This document shows, piece after piece, positions 20,966 through 32,778 of a DNA stretch of 64,000 bases. Origin of the DNA: Arachis hypogaea. Its lineage: Eukaryota; Streptophyta; Magnoliopsida; Fabales; Fabaceae. Position 1 is the stretch's first letter; every line of letters begins with the position of its first letter. The notes below the pieces were generated by a model. It did not search any database and was not told where the DNA came from. It saw only the letters and a program-made list of their open reading frames with translations. The stretch spans positions 86,222,626-86,286,625 of the forward strand of contig NC_092048.1 in assembly GCF_003086295.3 (NCBI RefSeq). Reading direction: 5' to 3'. The translations under genes were made by a program, and so were the position numbers.

Positions 20966-21969
20966 CTAAATTTTGCTTCTTTCTGTGACAAGAGCCGAGC
21001 TTATCGCCCAATTAGTAACTGAAAGGTATAGAAATAAATGTTCCCCTTGGAGGGGTTTTTGTAGAATCGGCGGTTGCGAGAGATTTGTTTTTAGTGTGTT
21101 AAAAGCTCTCTCGCAATCGTCGGTCCATTGAAATTTGTTTTTCTTTTTAATTGTTTGAAAAAAGGGATTAGACTTTAAAGATAAACAAGGTAAAAATCTT
21201 GATAAAGCAGCAAGCCTTCCTGTGAGGCGCTGGACTTCTTTGACGGTCTTAGGACTTGTCATTTCCAAAACTGCTCGGCATTTGTCGGGGTTTGCCTCGA
21301 TGCCTCTGTTTGTTAACAAAAATCCCAAGAACTTACCACCTTGTACACAAAAAGCGCATTTTTCTGGGTTCAGGGGCATGTTGTAATGGCGTATCTGGGC
21401 GAATATTTCTGCTAGGTTGTCAAGATGATTGTTGCCGACTTTTGTTTTGGCGACCATATCATCTACATAAACCTCGATGTTTCTGCCAATTTGTTTGGCG
21501 AAAACTTTATCCATAAGGCGTTGGTAAGTCGCCCCTGCATTCTTTAATCCAAAAGGCATAACCTTATAACAGTAGTTTCCGAAGTCAGTAATAAAAGCTG
21601 TTTTACATTGATCGGAGGGGTGCATAAGTATTTGGTTGTACCCTGAATATGCATCCATGAAACTTAAGGTAGCATAACCGGAAGCGTTATCTACCAAAGA
21701 GTCTATAGATGGTAAAGGATACGAGTCTTTTGGACATGCTTTGTTTAAATCAGTAAAATCGACGCACATGCGCCACTTACCGTTTTATTTCCTTACCAAA
21801 CCACGTTGGCGAGCCAGGTGGTAAATCTGATCTCTTCGATGAATTCGGCGCTTATTAGTTTTTGCGACTCTTCCAACGACGCCTTTCGCTTTTCTTCGCC
21901 GAGTTTTTGTTTCTTTTGTTGCACTGGCTTCGCAGACAAGTTTATAGCCAGGTGGTAAATCTGATCTCT
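20966..21969 (-). pseudogene. Tat reverse transcriptase
   Basis: The ORF 21769-20966 reads MCVDFTDLNKACPKDSYPLP, then MDAYSGYNQILMHP, KVMPFGLKNAGATYQRLM and the active-site motif YVDDMVAK, all intact. Upstream the same gene continues out of frame to 21969 (KPVQQKKQKLGEEKRKASLE and EFIEEIRFTTWLANVV), interrupted by a frameshift and stop around 21785-21800. The 5' end stops abruptly at 21969, where a different retroelement begins. Protease and the linker from gag are absent. TAG at 20966-20968 ends the RT frame. Confidence 0.9.
21946..21969. repeat. 24-bp repeat of 21812-21835 at a transposon junction
   Basis: The last 24 bases of Tat sequence before the foreign element are identical to 21812-21835, 134 bp away in the same orientation. 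At 21812 it fits the expected RT protein (EIRFTTWL). At 21946 only the first few bases fit. This looks like templated filler copied during break repair. Confidence 0.6.
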
Positions 21970-22624
21970 CGGTGCATGCGAAGATGTGCAAGTGGACGGG
22001 TTGCTTCAACTGATGCTCTTCTCATCAAGGAATGTGCGTAGGAACTTGTTTGTCTCTCCCATTAAGAAGCTTTTCCTCTCCCTTTGTGGTGGCCATCCTG
22101 AAAGAAGAGGGAAAAGAAAAAGTAACCCAAAAAAGATAGAAAATAAATAAATAAAATATGGGTGTTAATGCCAGATAATAAGGGTCTCAATTACATGGTA
22201 GCTACAACATGCAAGTGAGAAAACAATAGAAGTACATGGCAGATCAAGAGTGCAAAAATTTGCAACAATGGGAGGAGAGAGTGGGTAATGAAAGACAATG
22301 TAAGTTCGTGGCAATGCAAATGAAGTGCAAGTATTATAAAAGATTGGCATTGGCAGATAATTAATATCCTCCCACAGTGTAAAACAAGTTATTAAGCACC
22401 AAAGTAATTCAAGAAAAGATGTAACAGTTGAATAAGAACTTTTGAACACCAAAACTAATAAATTTAAAAAAAATAAAAATATGCAATGAATGAAAGTATG
22501 CAAATAAATTAAATAAAATAGAATGGGAGTGAGAGAAAATAAGAGAGGAAGAAGAAAGAAATAAGAAAAGATAAGAGAATAAGGATTCGGAGAAGAAAAG
22601 ATAAGAAAATTGGCACTAATATGG

Positions 22625-23165
22625 ATAGGTTGTGCGACGCTGGCAACGCGGTCGCGTGGGTGACGCGGTCACGTGGTGCGCAATAAGGTTAGGCGACGCG
22701 GACGCGTGGGGAACGCGATCGCGTGACTTGATTTGTGCTAGTGGCGCGAGTGCAGTCTCGCGGTCGCACAACTCTCTGTTCAAAACTTAGTATTGCAAAA
22801 ATCCTAGGTGACGCGGTCGCGTGGTCAACGCGATCGCGCGGGTGGCCTTATTTCCAATATGACGAGGACGCGTGGGTGACGCGTTCGCGTGGCAGGGCTT
22901 GTGCTACTAGCACAGGTCCAGCCCAACTCCAGCTCAACTTTCGGCCATGCACCTTTTGACGTCGAAATCCTGGTCACGCGGCCGCGTGGGTGACGCGGTC
23001 GCGTGGGAGGCCATTATTCCCATATGACGCGGTCGCGTGGGGTGATTTGTGCCATTGGCACGCCTCCAGCGCTACTCCTACGAAACTCTCTATTCTTATT
23101 AATATTGTCTCCCATATCCTTGCGACGCGGACGCGTCGCTGATGCGGTCGCGTCACGTGCTCGCT
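22625..23165. repeat. CpG-rich cluster of ACGCGGTCGCGTGG-type words
   Basis: At least a dozen variants of GACGCGGTCGCGTGG or GACGCGGACGCGTGG are packed here in an otherwise AT-rich element. Each is close to self-complementary. The homologous cluster in the other internal copy (about 28755-28990) is shorter because that copy has a deletion starting inside the cluster. Confidence 0.85.
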
Positions 23166-23379
23166 TTTTTTTTTTGTAATCTGAAAAATGCAGAATGCAG
23201 TGTTAATATGAATGTGATGCAAAACTCCAGGTTCAATAAAATAAAATAAAATAAAATAAAACTAGATAACAAATAAAACTAAATAAAAATGAAAAAAGAA
23301 CAATCATACCATGGTGGGTTGTCTCCCACCTAGCACTTTTAGTTATAGTCCTTAAGTTGGACATTTGATGAGGTTCCTA

Positions 23380-24834
23380 CTATGGTGGCTTGTGCTTGTA
23401 CTGATCCAGGAATCCCCACCAATGTTTGTGATTCCAGTGTCCTCCGGGGTCCCAAACTAAGCATGTAAAGTCCTTAAGAAGCTTCAAACAGATTCTTAGG
23501 CTCCCGGGGTGACAAATATCAGAACAGATTCCAGGATCCCAAACTTTACTTTTACACCCATTTTTGTCGGGATCTGTATTTTTCCAGCCGGGTGATAAGT
23601 AATTTGAATTCTCGCTGCAGCTACCAAACAGCTTCCTAGACCCATTCAATTGAGCTTTATACCAACCTTTGCGTTTGAACTTAAAGCTTCCAACCATAAT
23701 GAACCTTGCAGGACAATTCTTACCACTGGCCATCTTCCTCTTACTCTTAATGCCACAAAGAGCTCTAAGTTGACCATCCGTCTCCAGTAGCCCATATTCA
23801 AGTGGGATTAGAAAGCTATAGGATATGAATTTTATCCACTTGAGTGTTGTGAAGGATGATGGCAACTTAGGGGGAGGTGTTTTTAATGAAATTGCAAGCT
23901 CCACTCCCTTGTGCTCTTCTCTGATAATTACCACCTCTTTGCAGGCTTCTTCAATTTCAACCTCTTCCTCTTGGTAGCTTCCTTCCAATTTAATCTCCTC
24001 TTCATTGCTTTCCAAGGGCATGGGAGATTGTGCTTCTTCTTCTTGAATCTCCATCTTTTGGTCAACCTCTTCCAAGTCTTCAACTATGATATGCTTTGGA
24101 GGTTGTACACCCTCCTCAGTATCAATTTCAAACGTCTTGGAAGGGGGTTTTATGACTGGACTTTCCCATGGAGTTTCTTCATCTCCTAAGTCTTCAACCA
24201 CTTCTTCTTCTTCTTGAACAATGACAGCTTCTTCTACTTGTTCTAGTACGAATTCATTCTCTATCTTGTCCACTGGGGCCTCTAGTATCTCCTTCATGCT
24301 ATGTTCTTCACTAGACTGTCCACATGGGGCTGTGGCTGATCCTTGTGTATTTAAGCGTCTAGAAGCCCATTGAATCATTGCTTGCTCCAGTTGTTGAATG
24401 GTTGTTTGAAATTTAATTACTGTTTCTCTTAGGCGATCCTCCGCTTCTCGGGTTGCCGGACTTGGACATGATACAAAGGAAAGTGGTGGTGATTGGGAGT
24501 GATTGGATTGGAATTGGGGTGGTTCTATATATGGTTCATATGGCTCATAAGGTGGTTGGTATGGTGGTTGAGGGTTAGGGTTATATGGAGGTGAATGGTG
24601 GTAGTTGGCTTGTGAGTGTGGTAGTTCAAAGTTATGTTGAGGAAAGAGTTCATAGGCATATGGTGGTGGTTGTTGATAGTCCATTGGAGGTGGTTGTTGC
24701 CATGAGGGTTGATCAAATCCTTGTGGCTCCTCCCATCTTTGATTGTTCCAACATTGATGCCTGTTCTCATTGTAATTTCTTCTTCCTGCAACATTATTGT
24801 AACCAGACTCATAGCCAAAGGGGTGAGAGTTCAT
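23380..24834 (-). CDS. Element-specific Pro/Gln/Glu-rich protein (484 aa)
   Basis: Encoded just downstream of the PBS in the left internal copy, where gag normally sits. It starts MNSHPFGYESGYNNVAGRR. Residues about 30-130 are rich in Q, P and Y, residues 180-310 are strongly acidic with repeated EEE runs, and the C-terminal 150 residues are basic and Trp/Cys-containing (for example WKNTDPDKNGCKSK). I see no retrotransposon gag domain, zinc knuckle or protease motif. It is a full-length open frame but its function is unknown. It may be a decayed gag C-terminus fused to other sequence; calling it a real protein is tentative. Confidence 0.5.
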   Translation of the reverse strand: MNSHPFGYESGYNNVAGRRNYNENRHQCWNNQRWEEPQGFDQPSWQQPPPMDYQQPPPYAYELFPQHNFELPHSQANYHHSPPYNPNPQPPYQPPYEPYEPYIEPPQFQSNHSQSPPLSFVSCPSPATREAEDRLRETVIKFQTTIQQLEQAMIQWASRRLNTQGSATAPCGQSSEEHSMKEILEAPVDKIENEFVLEQVEEAVIVQEEEEVVEDLGDEETPWESPVIKPPSKTFEIDTEEGVQPPKHIIVEDLEEVDQKMEIQEEEAQSPMPLESNEEEIKLEGSYQEEEVEIEEACKEVVIIREEHKGVELAISLKTPPPKLPSSFTTLKWIKFISYSFLIPLEYGLLETDGQLRALCGIKSKRKMASGKNCPARFIMVGSFKFKRKGWYKAQLNGSRKLFGSCSENSNYLSPGWKNTDPDKNGCKSKVWDPGICSDICHPGSLRICLKLLKDFTCLVWDPGGHWNHKHWWGFLDQYKHKPP

Positions 24835-24839
24835 AGTAG

Positions 24840-25030
24840 CAAAATAAAAATAAAAATAAATTTAAATTAAAAGGTTATTTAAATTTTGAATTTGAAAATT
24901 AAATTTTGAAATTTGAAATTTTGAAATTTTTGAATTTTGAATTTTTGAAATTTGAAATTTTGAAAATTTTTAAATTTGAATTTTAAAAATTTTTAAATTT
25001 GAATTTTGAAATTTGATTTTTGAAACAAGA
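24840..25030. repeat. AT-only irregular repeat (AAATTTTGAATTT words)
   Basis: A low-complexity run of AAATTTGAAATTTTGAA-type words between the PBS and the ORF start, repeated in the second internal copy at about 29676-29850. Confidence 0.8.
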
Positions 25031-25181
25031 TAAGATAAAATAAAAATTTTAAAATAAAAACCAATAACCTCTTAACTTAAGAAAAAGCAAAAATAAAAAC
25101 AAATAAACAAGCAAAAATAAAATATTTACAATAACCAATAATAAGGCACACGTTTGCAATTCCCCGGCAATGGCGCCATTT

Positions 25182-26617
25182 TGACGTTGGGATTTTTGCC
25201 AGTAAAGAATGTCATAAAAACAGTCGCGTTGTAGATATAGTCTCTAAACCGACAAAAATCCCTTCGTACAAACGTTTTGGTTGTCACAAGTAACAAACCC
25301 CTTTTTAAATTGATAACCGAGTATTAAACCTCGGGTCGTCTTCTCAAGGAATTGCAGGGAAGTATGTTCTTATTATTCGTTATGAAGGTTGTAAATTGGG
25401 GGTTTTGGAAGTTTGGGCAATGCGCACAGGTATATTTTCGAGCAATAAAAATAAATAAATAACTGTAAAATAAACTCTTGGCAAGGTATGAGAACCGGAA
25501 ATCCTGTCCTTGTTATCCTTATCAGATGTGATGAGAATTGGATTTTAATCCCACTTAGTTAAGTCAAGTGGACTAATTAGCTTGATCCTCAAGTCCTAGT
25601 CAACTCCTGTGGAGAGACTAGTGTTAGAGCAATCCTAGCTAAAGCAAAATCTGCCAATTTCAACCACTCCTGAGTTTGACAACTCAAGTGTTACCAATTA
25701 CCTAACCAAAGCCAAAAGAAGAAAATATCTAAATTAAATTAAAAGCAAAGCAATCTTAAATCTGAAATACCTCAAATAATATTAATTAAGAAAATCATAC
25801 CATGAATGTAGCATAAGCCAAATAGGCAACATAACTAATATAAGCATTAAAGTATCTGAACGTAAGAGATAAATATAAAGTAAAAGAACGTTGAACCTGG
25901 GATTGAGAGTCACTCCTAAAACTAAGAGAAATCTTAAATCCTAATCCTAAGAGAGAGGAGAGAACCTCTCTCTCTAAAAACTACATCTACTCCTAAAATT
26001 GTGAATTATGAGAGCCTCCTTATGAATGAATGTATTCTCCCACTTTATAGCCTCTAATTTGTGTTTTCTGGGCCGCAAACTGGGTCAAAAACAGTCCAGA
26101 ATTCGCTGGTTTCGAATTTTGCCACGCTGGATTTTCGTCACTGCGACGCGGCCGCATGGATCACGCGGTCGCGTCGCCTAGCGTCAGTGAAACTATAGCA
26201 TATTATATATCAAATCGAAGCCCCGGATGTTAGCTTTCCAACGCAACTGGAACCGCATCGTTTGGACCTTCGTAGCTAAAGTTATAGCCGTTTGAGTACA
26301 GAGAGGTCAGGCTGGACAGCTTAGCAATTTCTCCAACTTCTTGCATTCCTTCCACTTTTGCTTGCTTTCTTCCCATCCTCCAAGCCATTCCTGCCTTATA
26401 ATATCTGAAAACACTTAACACACATATCAATGCATCTAATGGTAATAAGAGAGGATTAATAATAAGCAAATATAAGATCAAAGAAGCATGTTTTCAATCA
26501 AAACACATAATTAGGAAGGAAATATAAAACCATGCAAATAGTATGAATAAGTGGGTAAAGAGTTAATAAAAACCACTCAATTGAGTACAAGATAAACCAT
26601 AAAATAGTGGTTTATCA
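25182..26617 (-). repeat. LTR (middle) of the tRNA-Asp-primed element
   Basis: TGACGTTGGG to TTTATCA in plus orientation, 1436 bp. Flanked by PBS on the left and polypurine tract on the right, so it serves as the shared LTR of the tandem arrangement. It is nearly identical to 30017-31452 by eye, with scattered substitutions. The weak ORF at 26230-26481 occurs in both copies simply because the DNA is duplicated. Confidence 0.9.
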
Positions 26618-28120
26618 ACCTCCCCACACTTAAACACTAGCATGTCCTCATGCTAAGCTCAAGAGAAGCAATAAAGATGAAGAGGAATGGTAGAAAGCAT
26701 GAAATGCAACCTATCTATATGAATGCAACTACATGCAAAATGTTTCTACCTACTTGGTTAAAAATGAATAAGTTCTCCAAGACAAACATAAATCAAATTC
26801 CACTAATTCAAATTATACAATAAAAAGCAAGTAAACTTGTAAGAAGATAGCTCATGAAAGCAGGGAACATAGAATTAAGCACTGAACCCTTACTGGTAGT
26901 GTATATCACTCTAACTCTCAAGTGTCTAGGGTCAATCACTCTATTCTTCCCTAGTCATGCTCTCTAAACCTTGTTCTTCATCTAACCAATCAACAAATAT
27001 TTAATGTACCAATGCAAACATCATGAGGTCTTTTCAAGGTTGTAATGGGGCTGAGGTAAAGGTAAGGATATATGTATGGCCAAGTGAGCTATAATATGAA
27101 TCTTTAATTAACCTAAGCTCTCACCTAATATACATATACTCTATATACTTTTAAATTCATGCCTAGCTACCCATAATTCTCACTTTTGTATAATTCCCAT
27201 ACTCATGTACCAAATTTTTCTTTAATTTTTATCACATGTGCATTGATCTTTTATTAAACTTAATATTGGGGTAATTTTGTCCCCTTATTTACTTATTTAT
27301 TGAGTATTTTTGGATTTTTCTCTCTTTTTTCTCTTTTTTTTCTTTTTTTTTTGAGAAACAAACATAACTTATCAATGCACATGGATTTTCTATTATTTTT
27401 CTATTTTAGTTTTTCATGAGTAGGTTCCCAAATTCCTGATATTCAAATAAATTAGAAACATTATACTTTTCCTTTATTAACCCATGTTCCCACAGTTTCC
27501 CCATACTTAATTAACACACTATCTTAAGCTAACCAAAGATTCAATTGGGATATTTAATTATTTTTCTGCTTTAAGGCTAGTGATGTGGTAAAATACAGAA
27601 CAAGAGGGGGTTAAAAGGCTCAAAGTGGCTGACAAGGCTGATTTAAAGGGTAGGCTTATTTGGGATAAGTGAGCTAAAATCAAATAATGGCCTCAATCAT
27701 ATGCAAGCATGTAAATATACTAAATAATGGACATATAGAATGGAACAAAGCAAAGATTGCAATTATAGAGAAGAAAACACACAGGAATAAAAATTTATGG
27801 TTAAATAATGTAACCATATAAATAAGCTCAAAATCTCACAGGTTGTGTGTTTTTTAGCTCAAAAACCATGTTCCAAATACAACTTCAAACAAGTTTTAAC
27901 ATAAAATTTTTTCAATTTAAATTAGTGAAAATTTTCAAAGATAGGGTCTTAAAAGAATTTTATTACTTTAACCAAGTAGTAACTAAATGCATAAAATCAA
28001 ACAAATATGCAAATGCAACAATGAACTAACAAATAAAATAAAATATTGGTATTGAAACAGAAAGGTACTAACCCATGGAGATCGGTATCGACCTCCCCAC
28101 ACTTAAAGATTGTACCATCC
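26618..28120 (-). other. 3' non-coding part of the element's internal region
   Basis: It begins with a polypurine tract (minus TAAGTGTGGGGAGGT, 26618-26632) next to the LTR. The same word recurs in reversed context at about 28091-28105, just before the duplicated segment starts. No supported ORF; AT-rich with a T-run near 27320-27350. Confidence 0.55.
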
Positions 28121-29025
28121 TCGGTGCATGCGAAGATGTGCAAGTGGACGGGTTGCTTCAACTGATGCTCTTCTCATCAAGGAATGTGCGTAGGAACTTG
28201 TTTGTCTCTCCCATTAAGAAGCTTTTCCTCTCCCTTTGTGGTGGCCATCCTGAAAGAAGAGGGAAAAGAAAAAGTAACCCAAAAAAGATAGAAAATAAAT
28301 AAATAAAATATGGGTGTTAATGCCAGATAATAAGGGTCTCAATTACATGGTAGCTACAACATGCAAGTGAGAAAATAATAGAAGTACATGGCAGATCAAG
28401 AGTGCAAAAATTTGCAACAATGGGAGGAGAGAGTGGGTAATGAAAGACAATGTAAGTTCGTGGCAATGCAAATGAAGTGCAAGTATTATAAAAGATTGGC
28501 ATTGGCAGATAATTAATATCCTCCCACAGTGTAAAACAAGTTATTAAGCACCAAAGTAATTCAAGAAAAGATGTAACAGTTGAATAAGAACTTTTGAACA
28601 CCAAAATTAATAAATTTAAAAAAAATAAAAATATGCAATGAATGAAAGTATGCAAATAAATTAAATAAAATAGAATGGGAGTGAGAGAAAATAAGAGAGG
28701 AAGAAGAAAGAAATAAGAAAAGATAAGAAAATTGGCACTAATCTGGATAGGTTGTGCGACGCGGTCGTGTGGTGCGCAACAAGGTTAGGCGACACGAACG
28801 TGTGGGGCACGCGATCGCGTGACTTGATTTGTGCTAGTGGCACGAGTGCAGTCTCGCGGTCGCACAACTCTCTGTTCAAAACTTAGTATTGCCAAAATCC
28901 TGGGTGACGCGGTCGCGTGGTCGACGCGATCGCGCGGGTGGCCTTATTTCCAATATGACGCGGATGCGTGGGTGACGCGTTCGCGTGGCAGGGATTGTGC
29001 TACTAGTACGAATTCAACCACTTCT

Positions 29026-29667
29026 TCAACCAAAGTCTTCAACCACTTCTTCTTCTTCTTCAACAATGACATCTTCTTCTACTTGTTCTAGTACGAATTC
29101 ATTCTCTGTCTTGTCCACTGGGGCCTCTGGTATCTCCTTCATGCTATGTTCTTCACTAGACTGTCCACATGGGACTGTGGCTGATCCTTGTGTATTTAAG
29201 CATCTAGAAGCCCTTTGAATCATTGCTTGCTCCAGTTGTTGAATGGTTGTTTGAAATTTAATTACTGTTTCCCTTAGGCGATCCTCCGCTTCTCGGGTTG
29301 CCTAACTTGGACATGATACAAAGGAAAGTGGTGGTGATTGGGAGTGATTGGATTGGAATTGGGGTGGTTCTATATATGGTTCATATGGCTCATAAGGTGG
29401 TTGAGGGTTAGGGTTATATGGAGGTGAATGGTGGTAGTTGGCTTGTGAGTGTGGTAGTTCAAAGTTATGTTGAGGAAAGGGTTCATAGGCATATGGTGGT
29501 GGTTGTTGATAGTCCATTGGAGGTGGTTGTTGCCATGAGGGTTGATCAAATCCTTGTGGCTCCTCCCATCTTTGATTGTTCCAACATTGATGCCTGTTCT
29601 CATTGTAATTTCTTCTTCCTGCAACATTATTGTAACCAGGCTCATAGCCAAAGGGGTGAGAGTTCAT
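29026..29667 (-). pseudogene. Second, broken copy of the 484-aa element protein
   Basis: It starts with the same MNSHPFGYEPGYNNVAGRR and stays open for 121 codons to a stop at 29302-29304, then resumes after it (peptides NTQGSATVPCGQSSEEHSMK). It is cut near 29005-29030 by a deletion that joins it to the GC-rich cluster, removing the acidic middle and whole C-terminus. A 12-bp deletion in the Pro-rich part (PNPQPPYEPYEP) is also present relative to the left copy. Confidence 0.75.
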
Positions 29668-30016
29668 AGTAGCAAAATAAAAATTAAAAATAAAAATAAA
29701 TTTAAATTTAAATTAAAAGGTTATTTAAATTTTGAATTTGAAAATTAAATTTTGAAATTTGAAATTTTGAAATTTTTGAATTTTGAATTTTTGAAATTTG
29801 AAATTTTGAAAATTTTTAAATTTGAATTTCGAAATTTGATTTTTTAAACAAGATAAGATAAAATAAAAATTTTAAAATAAAAACCAATAACCTCTTAACT
29901 TAAGAAAAAGCAAAAATAAAAACAAAAATAAAAACAAATAAACAAGCATAAATAAAATATTTACAATGACTAATAATAAGGCACACATTTGCAATTCCCC
30001 GGCAACGGCACCATTT

Positions 30017-31452
30017 TGACGTTGGGATTTTTGCCAGTAAAGAATGTCATAAAAACAGTCGCGTTGTAGATATAGTCTCTAAACCGACAAAAATCCCTTC
30101 GTACAAACGTTTTGGTTGTCACAAGTAACAAACCCCTTTTTAAATTGATAACCGAGTATTAAACCTCGGGTCATCTTCTCAAGGAATTGCAGGGAAGTAT
30201 GTTCTTATTATTGGTTATGAAGGTTGTAAATTGGGGGTTTCGGAAGTTTGGGCAATGCGCACAGGTATATTTTCGAGCAATAAAAATAAATAAATAACTG
30301 TAAAATAAACTCTTGGCAAGGTATGAGAACCGGAAATCCTGTCCTTGTTATCCTTATCAGATGTGATGAGAATTGGATTTTAATCCCACTTAGTTAAGTC
30401 AAGTGGACTAATTAGCTTGATCCTCAAGTCCTAGTCAACTCCTGTGGAGAGACTAGTGTTAGAGCAATCCTAGCTAAAGCAAAATCTGCCAATTTCAACC
30501 ACTCCTGAGTTTGACAACTCAAGTGTTACCAATTACCTAACCAAAGCCAAAAGAAGAAAATATCTAAATTAAATTAAAAGCAAAGCAATCTTAAATCTGA
30601 AATACCTCAAATAATATTAATTAAGAAAATCATAACATGAATGTAGCATAAGCCAAATAGGCAACATAACTAATATAAGCATTAAAGTATCTGAACGTAA
30701 GAGATAAATATAAAGTAAAAGAACGTTGAACCTGGGATTGAGAGTCACTCCTAAAACTAAGAGAAATCCTAAATCATAATCCTAAGAGAGAGGAGAGAAC
30801 CTCTCTCTCTAAAAACTACATCTACTCCTAAAATTGTGAATTATGAGAGCTTCCTTATGAATGAATGTATTCCCCCACTTTATAGCCTCTAATCTGTGTT
30901 TTCTGGGCCACAAACTGGGTCAAAAACAGTCCAGAATTCGCTGGTTTCGAATTTTGCCATGCTGGATTTCCGTCACTGGGACGCGGCCGCATGGATCACG
31001 CGGTCGCGTTGCCTAGCGTCAGGGGAACTATAGCATATTATATATCAAATCGAAGCCCCGGACGTTAGATTTCCAACGCAACTGGAACCGCGTCATTTGG
31101 ACCTCTGTAGCTAAAGTTATAGCTGTTTGAGTGCAGAGAGGTCAGACTGGACAGCTTAGCAATTTCTCCAACTTCTTGCATTACTTCCACTTTTGCATGC
31201 TTTCTTCCCATCCTCCAAGCCATTCCTGCCTTATAATATCTGAAAACACTTAACACACATATCAAGGCATCTAATGGTAATAAGAGAGGATTAATAATAA
31301 GCAAATATAAGATCAAAGAAGCATGTTTTCAATCAAAACACATAATTAGGAAGGAAATATAAAACCATACAAATAGTATGAATAAGTGGGTAAAGAGTTA
31401 ATAAAAACCACTCAATTGAGTACAAGATAAACCATAAAATAGTGGTTTATCA
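30017..31452 (-). repeat. LTR (right, 5' in sense) of the tRNA-Asp-primed element
   Basis: TGACGTTGGG to TTTATCA, 1436 bp, the same length as 25182-26617. Next to it on the left is the PBS (29997-30013). On the right it abuts Tat gag at 31453. No matching target duplication can be found because the opposite border was deleted. Confidence 0.9.
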
Positions 31453-32728
31453 GAGCCTCCACTCGCGTATCCTCCTGAAATATAGTTAATGATTCCTCGT
31501 GGTTTTTCATAATTGTTCGCCGACACCTTCTCTTTTCCTCGGTATTGTTGTTCAGATGAGTCTTTGGTTCTGGAAGATATGGGACGTTTTTGGATTTTAC
31601 CTCTGATGTACTTATCGAGATGGCCTTGCCGAGCTAAGCGTTCCAAGAGGTCCTTTGCTATTACACAGTTATTAGTGGTGTGGCCGTGCTTTTGGTGGAA
31701 GGCACAATATTTTGATTTATCTGCGTTCTTAGTATCTTGATATGTTCCGGCCTTTCTTGGTGGTTTGATGAGTTTTGAATGTAGAATCTCTTTGATGATG
31801 TCCTCTCTCTTTGATGATGTCCTCTCTCTTTGATGATGTCCTCTTTGACGAGGGGTTATTTTAAAACTTTTCTTACTAGTTGGAGTTTTATCGTCGTCTC
31901 TGTAGGTTGTTCTATCAGACTTCCGAGCTTGTCTGAGCTCCTCGATATCGATTTGTCCTTTTTCTTTTTCCCAGAATTCGGCCAGGGTTTCTGGCTTTGC
32001 TATCGCAATGGTTTCTTGGAACTTTCCAGGTCGGAGGCCACTTTTGAGTGCGTGCAAATGGACTTCTGGGTGGAGATCAGGTATGCTGATGGCTATTTTG
32101 GTGAAACGAGTCATATAGTCTTTCAGGCTTTCGTTCTGCCCCTACTTAATAGTGTTCAGATAGTTAGAGTCATGTAAATATATTGCAGATCCGGCGAAGT
32201 GCTCTTCGAACAGCTTGGCTAGTTGTTGAAATCGCGAAACAGAACCTGCAGGCAAAGCACACAACCAATCAAGTGCATGACCGTCTAAATAATTTGAAAA
32301 ACAACAGCATAAAACAGTGTCGGATGCACTGTTAACGATCATTATTGATCAAAACTTCTTGAGAAATTTCTTCGAGTCTCCGAGGCCATCATAAGGTGTG
32401 AGGGTTAGTGGTAGAGTGAATCTCTTCGGCAACTCGAAGTTCATCACCTTCTTGGTGAAGGTCCCACAAGATCATCAATTCCTTCTTTTTCATCTTCGGG
32501 GTGAATTACATCAGCTTGGATAGTCTCCGAGACATCAGAGGGTGAATGATGCTCATCATCCTCTGGTTGCTGGTGGTGAGCGTCGTTGTGTTCTGTCCGA
32601 ACATGGTTCAGTTCGGCGATTTGGGTGGCCATTATTTAGTTTTCGTCAGCTATCCGCTGATTGGCTTGCTGTAGCTCGGCTACCATCCGCATGAGTTCGG
32701 ATAATGAAGGAAGTGGTGCGTCAGCCAT
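31453..32728 (-). pseudogene. Tat gag
   Basis: ATG at 32728 (MADAPLPSLSELMRMVAELQ) leads into a stop before ATGGCC near 32635. The frame resumes as MATQIAELNHVRTEHNDAHH and then the gag core (HALDWLCALPAGSVSRFQQL, 32342-32142). The C-terminal part (from 32114) has ETLAEFWEKEKGQID and a zinc-knuckle-like CAFHQKHGHTTNNC, ending ISGGYASGGS at 31453, the usual Tat gag-protease border. Gag forms the particle that packages element RNA. Stops and frameshifts make it inactive. Confidence 0.85.
31785..31842. repeat. 19-bp tandem repeat in Tat gag
   Basis: Three units of 'ctctctctttgatgatgtc' (the first slightly shorter). Because 19 is not a multiple of three, the units are read in three frames and give the unrelated peptides GHHQRE, RTSSKRE and DIIKE. 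Confidence 0.9.
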
Positions 32729-32778
32729 GGATATAAACAGAAACAGTGGGACCAAAAGAGAAAATTCTATATCTTCGG

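Larger units (their letters stand above)
21970..31452 (-). mobile_element. Non-autonomous tRNA-Asp-primed LTR element, internal-LTR-internal-LTR
   Basis: In minus sense: LTR 31452-30017, internal 30016-26618, LTR 26617-25182, then a second internal copy 25181-21970 that ends without a third LTR. Both LTRs are 1436 bp. PBS words sit next to each LTR at 25161-25178 and 29997-30013 (minus strand TGGCGCCATTGCCGGGGA). A polypurine tract TAAGTGTGGGGAGGT precedes the LTR at 26618-26632. Internal copies align from about 21969/28121 to the PBS; the 26618-28120 part is missing from the left copy. No RT, protease or integrase is present, only an element-specific ORF. It sits between Tat gag and Tat RT and its arrival or later repair removed Tat protease. 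Confidence 0.85.

Noticed and set aside
22165..22503. A 112-codon hydrophobic minus-strand ORF present in both internal copies (also 28317-28655)
   Set aside because: The two copies are nearly identical DNA, so shared openness is no evidence of coding. Leu/Phe/Cys-rich composition is that of random AT-rich frames, and it lies downstream of the element protein with no recognisable domain.
22600..23200. CRISPR-like regularly spaced palindromes
   Set aside because: Spacing is irregular, units vary, there are no cas genes, and the setting is a plant retrotransposon.
26230..26481. 83-codon ORF duplicated at 31065-31316
   Set aside because: It lies wholly inside the two LTR copies and has no recognisable domain.
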